Assembly (NCBI GenBank): GCA_030267565.1
Contig: BRXU01000001.1
Span: forward strand, 6,510,001-6,574,000
Origin: Pleodorina starrii
Taxonomy: Eukaryota > Chlorophyta > Chlorophyceae > Chlamydomonadales > Volvocaceae
DNA length: 64,000 bases
Direction of reading: 5' to 3'
The notes beneath the pieces were generated by a model. It was not told the DNA's origin. It did no database searches and saw nothing but the letters and a program-made list of their open reading frames with translations. Position numbers and translations under genes: made by a program. Below are positions 1-10,417 of the stretch, one piece after another. The first letter of the stretch is position 1. Every line of letters starts with the position of its first letter.

Positions 1-58
1 GGTGGGTCATCGTCTAACTCACCTTCCTTACCGCGCCGCTTGGCACATGCACGTGCAG

Positions 59-154
59 GGCGCTGCGCAGCAGCTGATGCACCTGGCCATTGCGGGGGCG
101 CACGCGCTCGAGTGGCTGTTTGTGATCCACATGTTTCAGAGGACCCGGGGGTAG
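59..154 (+). CDS. Possible 3' terminal exon of a gene starting outside the window
   Basis: A pyrimidine-containing tract with a CTAAC branch-like element ends in GTGCAG at 53-58. An open frame of 31 codons follows and stops at TAG 152-154. The peptide is hydrophobic and aromatic near its end (ALEWLFVIHMF) and closes with basic residues RTRG. Third positions are mostly G or C, as in the confirmed genes here. The frame is also open upstream of the acceptor to the window edge, so the exon could be longer. A TGTAA signal lies about 390 bases downstream, which fits a 3' UTR. I do not recognise the protein; the call rests on splice and codon signals only. Confidence 0.4.
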   Translation, partial: GAAQQLMHLAIAGAHALEWLFVIHMFQRTRG

Positions 155-543
155 GGCGCCAAATGGCGGCAGCGGCAGCGGCAGCGGCCTGGAGTGGCCA
201 CGTGGGAGTGAGCGGAGGTGAGGGAAATGAGCGGAGGTAGCGGTAAGGGAATTTTGTCGCGACGCAAGGGCCAGCAAGGGGCCTGCGTACGTTATCGCAC
301 ATTGCGTGCGTACGCACATTGCAGCCTTTCCTGCGCGCTCCTTTTTGATTGCGACTGCGGTTACGTCGGGGTTCGGCGAGACGTGCCCCGCGGCGTGGAC
401 TCGTGGTGCTCGTGCAACCACTGGGTTGGAAACCCCTCGGAAGATAAATATGTATCCTGAGGGCTGTGGGCAATTTTGCGCGCAGTGTGCATGGGAGTAG
501 GGCGAGTGGGACGGGATAATTTTGTGCAGAGTGCTTGTTTATA

Positions 544-548
544 TGTAA
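544..548 (+). other. TGTAA polyadenylation-type signal
   Basis: This is the first TGTAA I find after the stop at 154. TGTAA is the usual 3'-end signal in Chlamydomonas and Volvox. It would end the transcript whose last exon is proposed at 59-154. Confidence 0.35.
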
Positions 549-1873
549 TATAGTAATGGGGTTACGGGGAGGGTGCTTCCACATCCTCCGAAGGGTCGTT
601 CGGGGGGTAGAACCAACGGACCGGGGTCAGTGTGAGTGGCTTTGCTGGGTACGTAGGTATTTGGCCCACGGGTCTTTGCGCGCCATCGATCAACATTTGA
701 CGCATGCTGACAGGCTGGTAGCGCTTTGATCTTTTGTTATAGGATGTGCGGTGCTACGAGGGCACTTTTCGAGACGGCTAGTTTTTTCAACGACCCCATA
801 AGTCACGGGTAGCCGCAGCGCGAGCGCTTTGCCGGAATGGCAATTGTCGATACTCTGGGCTGGATTCACGCGCACTGAGACCGATATCCGCACGCACGGA
901 TATCCTCATTGGGTCATAACCCACTCGTCATGAGCCCTGGCGTTGTACAAAGCCAAAGGCACGCGGGCGTTTGGTGTGTGGCGTGTTGAGTGTTTCATTG
1001 AATGAGTGAGGGAGGGAAGGAGCCGGCGGGAAGACGACAGCCGCTCGTGCAAAAAGTCGGCGATTTCGAGGATTGAGATGATCCACAGTCAAATCTCACG
1101 TCTTGATCGAGCCGGCGGATTGGAGGCAGGGGGCGCACCAATTGCAACGTGTACATGCCCGGGTGTGCGGTATCAGCATCGGTGGAGAGACGCGGCGCAG
1201 CTTTCGAGTAGCAACACGGACGGTTCACACGACGATTTAAGGCGACCCGGGGGGTATCGGCTCCGTGACGAGCGCCACCGCGGTCGCTGGCTGCCTCGCT
1301 GTGATTACGCGGTATGGTAAATCGGTGACGGACTGGGGGGCCCGTTGCAAGGGGCGACCGAGGTCCATAACGCCTGCTGGCCCAGGCCCAGTGGCCGTGC
1401 GTCCGCATCCCATGATAATCTACCGGCGTGCTGTATCTTTCGGTCGAGCCCAACAAACCTGATTGGGTCCCGGCCGCAGTGTCGAAGTCCGATGGTAGCT
1501 ACACGGCACATTTGCGCTGTATATATCCAACCCAGGCGATCAGATGTCAGCTCAGTTCAATTGACGATGTTGCTGACCGGGGCGCCAGTCACCGAATGGG
1601 GCGGAATGGGGTTGCCGTGTTGCTTACGAACCAACGTGCCTGCCTGCCTGCCGTGCGCCTGGCGGCGCTAATCAAGACGTCTGCGCCATGTGCGCTATAT
1701 GCGGTTAAAACTAAGCCTCCTCGTCCTCCAAAAAAACGTCCAGTTCGATTCGGTACGGACCCCACAACAGTCTCCGGCAGGGAGGAGTCCCCGAGCGCCT
1801 CCCACCTGAAAGTTCAACGGCCTTCCCCCAGATCCCCCGCGCGGCCGATGCCGTCAAAAAGCAAGTCGCCTAC

Positions 1874-1878
1874 TTACA
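1874..1878 (-). other. TGTAA signal for fibrillarin
   Basis: TTACA on the plus strand reads TGTAA on the minus strand, about 707 bases past the fibrillarin stop. It is the nearest such signal I see, which would make the 3' UTR long. Confidence 0.3.
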
Positions 1879-2584
1879 TATGCACGAGTCATGTCAGTCG
1901 TCTCACGTCTGAGGTCAAGTCAGAAGAGTCAGCTGCCGGTCCGGCAAAAAGGCTTCCCCTAAAGCGCTCTCGAATCCGAGACTTGTCTGCTAGCGAGGCT
2001 GCATAGGCCGGTCGCCTGAACCGCGTCCCACACCGAACGCCACACGCGCCGCCGCATACGCGCTACTAAACGTCGGGGGTTGAGCCTGTCAAGCATTGCG
2101 GACCGCATCCGAGTGCACGGCGCGCCATAGCCTCCCCGAACGGCGCCGCACTGCGCACGATCTCCGGCCATCCTTTCCCCCGGACGACACCAACCCGCGC
2201 ACCGCGCAACCGTCAAGCAGCCCCGAGGGAGAAGCGCAGTATCATTTCGCTCATTCGTTGGGTACCGCGCAGCATATTTCGTATCCCAAACCCAATCCCC
2301 GGGCCTCAGAACTATGCCCCCGCCTCTGCTGCAGCCCTTGAGCCAACCTGCCCAAAACCCACAATCCCCACATCCGTGTCCTACACCCGTGCCAACACCC
2401 ATTACTGTCACAACATCACGAGCCCGTCAATCGTACAATACGCGCATGCACCGGTTCTGAAGACCAGTCTGCAAGTCAGCAGCAGCAATGCTCGCGGGGA
2501 AGACGCGCGCGTGCACAGCTCGCCGCTGCTCCCGGCATCGCCCCGCTGTCCCCGCCGGCGCGCCGCAGCAGCAGCAGCACCCGC

Positions 2585-3535
2585 TTATTGCGCCTTCTTG
2601 GAGGGCGGCCGGTAGACGCCGACGACCATGGCGTGGTCGCGCTCGTAGGGCTCGAGCGTCACCTGCTCCTTGGGTTTGAGCTGCATCTCCTGCAGCTTCT
2701 TGACCTCACGCGCGAACACGGCCTCAGGCGGTGCCGTCGAGTCGATGCAGCTGGCCTTGATGGAGATGACGAAGTTGCCGCCGTTCTTCAGGAAGTACTG
2801 GGCGTTGTGGCCCACGATGCGGGCCTGGTCTGGCTGAGCGACATCGGCGAAAATCACATCGACCATCGGAACGAGCATGCGGTACTTCTGCGGGTGCCGC
2901 GCGTCCTCGATAATTGGAATAACGTTTGGCCGCTGCTTTGCCATGTTGACCAAGTCGCGGCCGCTGCGGTGAGAGAACTCGACGGCGTAGACGGCGCCCT
3001 CGGGGCCGACCAGGTCAGAGCAGTGCGAAACGCTGGTGCCCGAAGCCGCTCCGAGATATAGAAGCTTGCTGCCAGGTTTGACGTAAATGTTGTCCACACC
3101 GGCGAGAATGGAGGCGGCCAGCTTGGAGCGGAATGGGTTCCAAACGCGGTACTCGACCTTATCGCCCTCGTTCTCAACTGCAATGCGCTTCTCGCCATAA
3201 ACGCTAACACCAGGCACCAGGTTCTTGGTCACCAGGGCGTCCTCCTTTCCGCGAGCGATGAAGACGCCATCGTGTCGGTGAGCCTCAATGACCGCCTTGG
3301 CTCCGCCCTTCATGCCACCGCGGCCGCCACCGCGACCACCACCGCGACCACCACCTCGCTTAGCTACTCCGCCGCGAGCACCAAAGCCGCCGCCGCGACC
3401 ACCGCCACGGCCACCGCCACGGCCGCCGCCACCGCCGAAACCACCGCGGCCGCCACCGCCGAAACCACCGCGGCCACCACCACCACGTCCACCACGACCA
3501 CCACCACCACGGCCGCCGCGGTCGCCGAAGCCCAT
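2585..3535 (-). CDS. Fibrillarin, rRNA 2'-O-methyltransferase of box C/D snoRNPs
   Basis: Fibrillarin transfers methyl groups from S-adenosylmethionine to the 2'-OH of rRNA in the nucleolus, guided by box C/D snoRNAs. The single open frame encodes 316 residues, the usual family length. Residues 1-77 are the glycine/arginine-rich (GAR) domain. The methyltransferase fold follows, with the SAM-binding motif [11 protein letters not shown] at 161-171. The conserved K-D-K-H set is visible as K153 (VKPGS), D231 (FADVAQ), K260 (ISIKASCID) and H301 (RDHAM). ATG at 3533-3535 begins MGFGDRGG and the stop is TAA at 2585-2587. No intron interrupts the gene, unlike its neighbours. Identification is certain from the domain order and motifs. 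Confidence 0.97.
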   Translation of the reverse strand: MGFGDRGGRGGGGRGGRGGGGRGGFGGGGRGGFGGGGGRGGGRGGGRGGGFGARGGVAKRGGGRGGGRGGGRGGMKGGAKAVIEAHRHDGVFIARGKEDALVTKNLVPGVSVYGEKRIAVENEGDKVEYRVWNPFRSKLAASILAGVDNIYVKPGSKLLYLGAASGTSVSHCSDLVGPEGAVYAVEFSHRSGRDLVNMAKQRPNVIPIIEDARHPQKYRMLVPMVDVIFADVAQPDQARIVGHNAQYFLKNGGNFVISIKASCIDSTAPPEAVFAREVKKLQEMQLKPKEQVTLEPYERDHAMVVGVYRPPSKKAQ

Positions 3536-3599
3536 GATGTCTCGGAAAGGAAAACTGGCTTTGCCTTTAAGTCGCGATTACTCTGCTCTCAAATACTAG

Positions 3600-3620
3600 C
3601 TTATTATGATATAATTTTTT
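3600..3620 (-). promoter_or_regulatory. AT-rich element upstream of fibrillarin
   Basis: The stretch around 3600-3620 contains TATTATGATATAAT and a T-run in otherwise GC-rich DNA. It lies 65-85 bases upstream of the start codon, where a core promoter could sit. No exact TATA box is claimed. Confidence 0.3.
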
Positions 3621-4627
3621 GTTGAAGTGGCATACAAAGTAAATGAGTTATGCGGCAGCCGCCCCGGACAAAATGAAAGACGGCGTACGACATTGTCGTC
3701 CAACAACAGGATCGGGGGCAAGCGGTTTACGAGTTCAATGTATATTGGTTTTTAGACTTTGTAATGGAGGCTTGCTGGCAATGTCTACGACGACTAACAG
3801 TGCGCTCACTTGCCTGAGTCGTCACAAGACCCCACGACCCATTGCGTTCCCTGACGGGTCTATGCAAAAGTGGATGGCCATATATCGAGGCATGAGGTGA
3901 CGTAGATGTCTTTCAGCCTAAGCATTTGGCTTACCACCAGTCATTCCGGCTGGGAGGGGGCATGTGGGCTTCCTTCACATGTGAGCGAACGTGAGGAATT
4001 CACGCGTGCACGGCTTACAACCAACCGTCTGCGCCAGCGCTCTGTCGAGCGCAAAAAGCGCTTACTGCTGCGGTCATGCAACACACGACACGCGGACGCG
4101 TGGCCGCCCGTAGGGTGCGCCTCCGGTGCGGATATGACCTCTCAACAGCTGCACGCACGCGGGTTCCTTCACGACTCCCAACGGCTCTACCCAATTCAAC
4201 CCCCAGCTTCCAAACCCCCTGTCCACCCCTGGCATCTACAACTTTTTTTCTCCTAGATACACGGAAAACCACCCTGGGCGAAATGCTCGGCGCGGACCCG
4301 TCGATAGTCAAGCAAGCATCTGTCCGTGGGTCTCCGCAGCGCGACCCACCTCCCCAATCACATGCGCCCCCGGGTCCCCCACACCAGACCAGTCCCTCAA
4401 ACAACACCCACTGCCCTGCACGCGCAACTCGCAATCCACAGCGCCGCGTCGGGCATCGCGCGGCGTGGCGGCTGCCATGCCGACGCACACCACGGCGTTG
4501 GCTACCCCGGTGCCAGCCAGCACCGAAACCCCACCAGCAACACGGCCCGGCTTCCTTTCTCTCGCCCTCGTTCTTGCCCTCCCAAGGTCACGCTTGCTGC
4601 ACGTCTCATCCCTCTCGTCGTCAGCAT
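3621..4627. other. Intergenic region between fibrillarin and HisD
   Basis: Both neighbours are on the minus strand, so this holds the fibrillarin promoter side and the HisD 3' UTR. I see no supported gene. Confidence 0.5.
4015..4019 (-). other. TGTAA signal for HisD
   Basis: TTACA on the plus strand lies about 610 bases past the HisD stop and is a plausible 3'-end signal. Confidence 0.3.
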
Positions 4628-7600
4628 TTACTGCATGCCGAGCCGCAGCGTCACCGCCCGCCGGTGCGCCTCCAGCCCCTCCACCTCCGCCATCTTGGCC
4701 ACGGAGGGACCCAGGTTCTGGAGCCCCTCGTACGACAGGTTCTGGAGGACAGAGGGTAATCAAAACGGCAACGTGGCGTGGCAGGTTTCAAGGTCAGCGA
4801 GGCGGACCAATGGACGCATGGGCGGCGCAACCGCGGTGGGCGTAACCGAGAGACGGGTGATGAAGACAGCCACCCTTGTGGACTCGATGCTGGAATCCAT
4901 GGAAACTACGGCTGGCGCCGACAGCAAGTCATAACAGGTAACCTCGTCCGTCCGGCCTCGTCCGCCGCCCATCCTGCTCCTGATCGGCCCCATGCGCACC
5001 CATACACTGACACGACACGCTCCGCCGCGCGCATCGCGACACCGCCGCCCGCCCGCCCAGCTGCCCCATCCCCGCCCGGCCCACCTGCACCGTCATCTTC
5101 TTCTGGAACGACTCCAGGGAGACACCGCTGTACATACGCGAGTAGCCGTACGTGGGCAGCACGTGGTTGGTTCCGGAGGCGTAGTCGCCCACGGACTCGG
5201 GCGTCCAGCGGCCCAGGAACACAGAGCCTGGGGGGGGGGGGGGGTAGGCGCCAGAGCGAGGAGGGGCCAAGCGGCCCAAGAGGCGAGGGGGCAAATGGGG
5301 CCAAGAAGCGCGTCAAAGGGGGCTTGCATGCCCATCCAGTTCACCCGTCATAGCACCAACGCGCCAACGCGGTACATGCGTCCAGGGCTCTGGCGGCAGT
5401 GACGCCGCCGGTGCGGTGCGCCGAGTGGCGGCATGATGCACTGGCGCCCAGCGCCGGCAGCCACAGGGCCATGGCGCGTATGGCTTTTGCTCAGAGCCCG
5501 AAGGGCGCCCAAAGGGCCCTATCAACTCGGCACCGCCGACCGGACGCGACCCACAGGCAGGACGGTCCCGTGAAGCACCCCGCCCTCCCGCCCGCCTGCT
5601 GACCTCCGCCGGCCCTTCTCCCCGCCCCGCCCCGCCTCACCCGCGTTGTCGAGGTCCGGCAGCCACTCCTCCGCGTCCTCCACATTGACGATGAGGTGCT
5701 CGGGGGCGTACATGTTGGAGAAGCGGGTGGCCTCCTCCCTGGAGCTGACCTGGAGTCAGGGAGGGAGGACGGGGGGGGGGAGCGGGTTGGGGGGAGGTGG
5801 GTGTGGGGTGGGGTCGCTAAGGGTTCGTGAGGACTTCCACTCGTCTGGCCAGGTACCAGTCGCTCACCGTCACGACGTACGAGTGGCTCAGCGCCTTGCG
5901 CGCCGTATCGTTCCGCGGCAGGGCGTTGCACTGGCGGTCCACCTCGGCGGACACCGCCTCCAGGTTCACTCCGGGGAGGGCAACCAGCAGCACCTGGCGG
6001 GGCAGGGCAGGGCGGGGCGGGGCAGGGCGTGAGCGCACGACACGGCGGGGCAGGAGGGGGAGGGGGCGGCAGAGAGCGCGGGGTGGTGCCGGTGGTGGCT
6101 CGCTGCTGCGCGGCAGCATGAGCACCGGCCGCACAAAGCAATCGGACAAAGCGCCCTATACCCCAACCCCCTTCGCACAACCAAACACGCAACGCCACAT
6201 GCGCGCACGTGCACACCGCCAGCAGGCAGCGACCCGCCCTCCCCCAGGCGAACGGTCTCTCCAGTCCATGCCCGGCCACACTACAGTCAGTCCAACCCCT
6301 GCCCTGGGCGTCCCACCCCCGAGGCGCCCTCGCGCCCCCGCCTGCCCACCCCGCCAGTCCCCACCTGGCTGTCGGGCCCGTGCTCCGCCTGCGACAGCAA
6401 GTCCGCGGCTACGTGGGCCGGCGAGGCTCCCGCGTCCGCAATGACCAGCACCTCCGAGGGGCCGGCGGGCATGTCGATGGACACCATGGCCTCGGAGTTC
6501 TGCGGCACCCCGGGGTGGAGGATTTGAAGAGTGAATTGCAAGAATGAAACAAGAAGCCCTGCGGACGTGGGGCACAGAGTAAGACATGTCCAACGCAGGG
6601 GAGCGGGGAAACAGGTTGGGCGGGGTGGGGGAGAGCAAGGGGGTGAGGGAAGGGCGGGCCGCCGGGAGAGTGGAGCCTCGCTGGCATCGAGTGATCTGCC
6701 GCCGGTCGTCCGGTCACTTGGCCAGTGCGGGGCTCGCTCCGCATCACCCGCAGCAACGGGCCCGCAGGCGAAAGACTGCCGCCCCTCAGCGCCGGGCGCC
6801 AGTCCCGCCTTCCCGCGATACCATCCATAAACCCCGCGCCCGGGGGCTACCCTTCCGTCCCCCTCCCTGCCCCTTTCCACTTGCCTGCAGCAGCATCTTG
6901 GCTGCGGTGACGAACTGGTTGCCCGGGCCCAGGATCTTGTCCACCTTGGGGCACGAGGCGGTGCCCCAGGCCATGGCGGCCACCGCCTGACGGACGGAGG
7001 GGCAGGGCACGACGGGGCGGAGAGGCAGGGAAGGGAAGGGAAGGAGGTACTCACAACCATGTGACGAAAACGAAGGGCAGGAGCGGGTCTGTCTCTTTCT
7101 CGCAATGATAAGGAGAGGCGCCCCTGAGCAGCGGGCCGAGGCGCGCTGTGGGTCGAGGAGGACTGCCCCCCGGCGGTGCAGGGGCAGTGCAGTGGCGCTT
7201 CGATTGGGGCTCATACGGCCAGGTCAGCTCGGGTCAGGTCAGACGTTTCGCCGTTTAACGGTGCGCGCCCCGCCCCATGGTGGCGACTTGGCGCGGCGCG
7301 GGGCATGGCGTGGCGTCCCCCTAAAGGCAACCATTTGCTGCCCCGCTAGCCGACACAGCGCACCACGGCCTACCTGCGCTCCGCCCGCCTTCAGGATGTG
7401 GGTCACGCCCGCCTTCTTGGCGCAGTACAACACCTGATGGGAGAGAGAAAGACGCACAGTGCAACCCAGACATGCAACGGAATTCAGGCGCCTGGCCAGG
7501 CGGGGCAATGCGATACAGGTGCGGCTGTCATGCCCCATCGCTGGCAGGCACGTGCCCGCGACACTGGGTACGCGGACTACAACCCAAGCCCCATACGATA

Positions 7601-9419
7601 CGGTACTTCACCCCACCCGGCGGGCAGGCGCCGGGTACCCAATGCCCGGTGGCCCTCGCACTCGCATTCATCAGCGCGCGCGGGCGGCGCCAGCCATCCC
7701 CCACCCCACCCGCCTGCCCCACCTCCGGCGTGATCGTGCCGTCCGGCCGCGGCGGCGTGGCCAGCACAATGGTCCCGCAGCCCGCCAGCGCGGCCGGCAC
7801 CGACAGCATGAGCGCTGAGCTGGGCAGCACGGCGGTGCCGCCGGGCACGTACACGCCCACCGAGTTGATGGGCCGGGTCACACGCCTGGGGGAGGGGGAG
7901 GGGAAGTCGCGGTCCGGATGGCGGTTTGGGTGGAGGGTGGGTTGAGGGCAGCAAGGGGTCTGGGTTTGGACGGTGGTCGGTCAGACCATTGACAGAATGG
8001 ACGAAGTAAAAGTTGAAGCTGCGAAGAGCGCAAAGATAGTGGGTGGTAGCGGGCCCAACTGGGAGCTGACGACGGTGTTGGCCGCCTGGCCCACGGACGA
8101 CGTTTTGAGGGGGCATGAAACGACGGTTGGACGGCGACCGGCGCACGGCTGGTCCATGGATGTGGCCGTGAGCGTAATTGCGCTCTGTCACAAGACCTCG
8201 GGGTCCCTGACACACACACACCCCCGGGGGTCTTTCAATCAAAGTGACGCATCCTTGTGGTTCCTTCCCCGGTGGGCTGGTGCACTGGAATGCCTGTGCC
8301 AGAGCAGCACCGATGCACGTGGCTGTGGTGCCAGTTTTGCACAGCAGGATTAGCATGGACTGCCGCCGGTGGCGCCGATTGGTCCCCGTGCCCTGCCCTG
8401 TTGCCCATCGGCGTTGCGAACTTCGGTCCAGACCCCCTTGTCGGGCTGCAGTTTTTTGGCTGTGCCAAGTGCATGGTGCCTCCTGTGCTGCCGCGCCGCG
8501 GCCACTGCCTGCCGCTCTGGATGCACTGGCAGATCGTCAAGGATTTCTCCTGACTCCTTGTGCCACTGGCCCCGAAACGGCCAGCTCCGCCGTACTGCGA
8601 CCGCATGCGGGGCTCACCGGCAGCGGACTCCCGGCATGGTCTCCACCTCCAAGGGTGCCGTTTGCTGCGCAAGATGGAACGCCCTAATATTGTTGTAGGC
8701 CACATCGAAGGCGGCCGTCACGTCGGCCGGCAGCACGGGGTCCGGGACGTCCTGCACGCAGCGCGAAGGGCGTACTTTACAGGGTGCCGCGCCGTTTGCG
8801 CGTTCGACAGCTCAGCGAAACAGCGTATAGCCCGACATCGGGGCCCGGCGCAAGCGGCTCGAGTCAATGCACAGAGACAGCTGGTGCGGAGCCTCCCAGC
8901 ACCAATTCCTAACCCTACCTCAATCCGAACACAAACAGTTTCCAGGTTGACGCGATCGAATTTAGCTGTATATTCACGTACAGCGCCATCGCCATTTGTT
9001 CGGACGTTCTCGACGATTGGAGCCACCTAAACAGCGACAACGACCCAAGTTGAAACAAGGCCTTCCGCATAAAGATGTGACCTGTATTCATCTCAAGGTA
9101 ACATACATGGCCTTATAAATCTGGATCGTGACGAGCCGCCAACGAAGGCAATTACCGTGTTCAGAATGGACGTGAAGTCTACGCGTGGCCTTGACAGCAC
9201 TTGCTTCATCTCTGCTGGTGACAGCTGGCTGTACTGGTACGTGCGCAGAGTTGACGGAGCTTCCATACTGGCCACAGCCTCAATGCGAAGCCGCTCCTGC
9301 CGCCGAACGTGCTTTCGCAAAGGACAGCCACCAAAGTGACGGGCAAGGATATTGACTGGCTGAGCTGTGATCGGCAGATTGGCAGTCAATACCCTGCCCC
9401 CGACAGCGAAAGTTGCCAT
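4628..9419 (-). CDS. Histidinol dehydrogenase, plastid precursor
   Basis: HisD (EC 1.1.1.23) performs the last two oxidations of histidine synthesis, L-histidinol to L-histidine, using NAD+ and zinc. Eleven exons, all phase-consistent, give 485 residues: 9419-9156, 9026-8919, 8751-8618, 7885-7723, 7433-7374, 6986-6885, 6499-6365, 5993-5868, 5749-5641, 5227-5085 and 4741-4628. The first ~55 residues (start MATFAVGG, rich in Arg, few acids) look like a transit peptide. Conserved blocks are [33 protein letters not shown] and SQAEHGPDS. Expected zinc ligands are Q314, H317, D415 (GDYASGTNH) and H474 (EGLEAH). The catalytic pair is E381-H382 (YAPEHL). The intron after exon 6 has a GC donor. Alignment by eye with plant HisD needs no gaps at the exon joins. 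Confidence 0.96.
6500..6884 (-). other. GC-AG intron of HisD
   Basis: In the minus sense, exon 6 ends CTGCTGCAG and the intron begins GCAAGT. The next exon begins AACTCCGAGGCC, coding NSEA. The conserved join LLQ-NSEAM fixes the boundary exactly. Using the nearby GT would shift the frame. GCAAGT is the typical donor of the rare GC-AG intron class. Confidence 0.85.
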
Positions 9420-10417
9420 CAGCACCCGAAGTGCAGCGCGAATCCAGCAAGCAGTAACACCAGCGTCAAAACGAACTATAACCAAGTTGCACGTAAGAAC
9501 ACAAGAACATGCGCACCAGCGCCAAGATGTCAACAGGTTCCCATCAGGCAGCTCCGAATCCTCCGTACCTCCGTTTCAACTACTCACCTACACTGCAGCA
9601 CTAACTGGCGTCGAACCTGCTGACATAGCTACGGGCAAAGGCACCCCCCCACCGTGCACTCCAAAGACATAACATAGCCAACAATATATTAACAACATTG
9701 GCCAGTATAGTACCGGAGCAAAAGATATGTCCGTCGTGTCATATATCCGTCCACAGCGTGAAGCCGGGGAGTGATAGCTCCTTACCGACAAACAAAACAC
9801 ATCTCCTAGATGAAGCCCACCTGAAGCTAAGAGACGCTCCAACCCTTCGTGATGTTCAAGGCACCCCAAAACCCGAATCCGCATCAGGCCGCAACCTCGC
9901 CCAGGCGATTACCACGACAGCTCAAAATACACATCCCGTGCGCGCCCGTCTGAAGAGTCATGGTCTTCAATGCGGCACGAAAACCCTTGTAAACACCCCA
10001 ACCAACTGCTTTCGCATCCCGCCGCCGTTGGGAGTGCAGCCGACGTATGCAGACGCACGCGGTCCTAACGAGATCGCCGAGATGCGCAGGTTGCGCGCCG
10101 CCCAATGGTAAAAGCAATATGGTAAGCGTCCCGACACAGCGTGCAGACGGCGGCTCCGCACTGCCTCCAGCCTTCCATCCTGCACACGCTGTATCCGGTG
10201 ACATGAAGACTGTCCTGGTACATCAAAACAGGACTGGCAGTCCGCCGCTCGCTCTGATATTCCCAGGGACTCGACCACACAAGGAAGCTCCAGGGGCGAG
10301 CAGCGGGCTTAAGCATCCTGCACAGTGCAAAAGATATAAGTTGGAATTGAGCGTCACGCCTACGGGTTACGTTGTGTACGTTAGCGCATGCAGCTGGTTG
10401 AGGGAAACCCTCTAGGG
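9420..10417. other. Intergenic region without a supported gene
   Basis: This separates the HisD start from the 3' end of the TPX2-like gene, both on the minus strand. It should hold the HisD promoter. It is less GC-rich than the genes and has no convincing coding segment. Confidence 0.5.

Larger units (their letters stand above)
155..2584. other. Region without a supported gene
   Basis: The left part is probably the 3' UTR of the gene at the window edge and the right part the 3' UTR of fibrillarin. Several open frames of 60-190 codons occur on both strands, but none has family motifs, GC-biased third positions or convincing splice partners. Confidence 0.5.

Noticed and set aside
1428..2006. 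192-codon plus-strand frame with Ser/Pro/Lys-rich end
   Set aside because: It starts at a non-ATG codon, lacks codon bias and motifs, and overlaps the probable fibrillarin 3' UTR.
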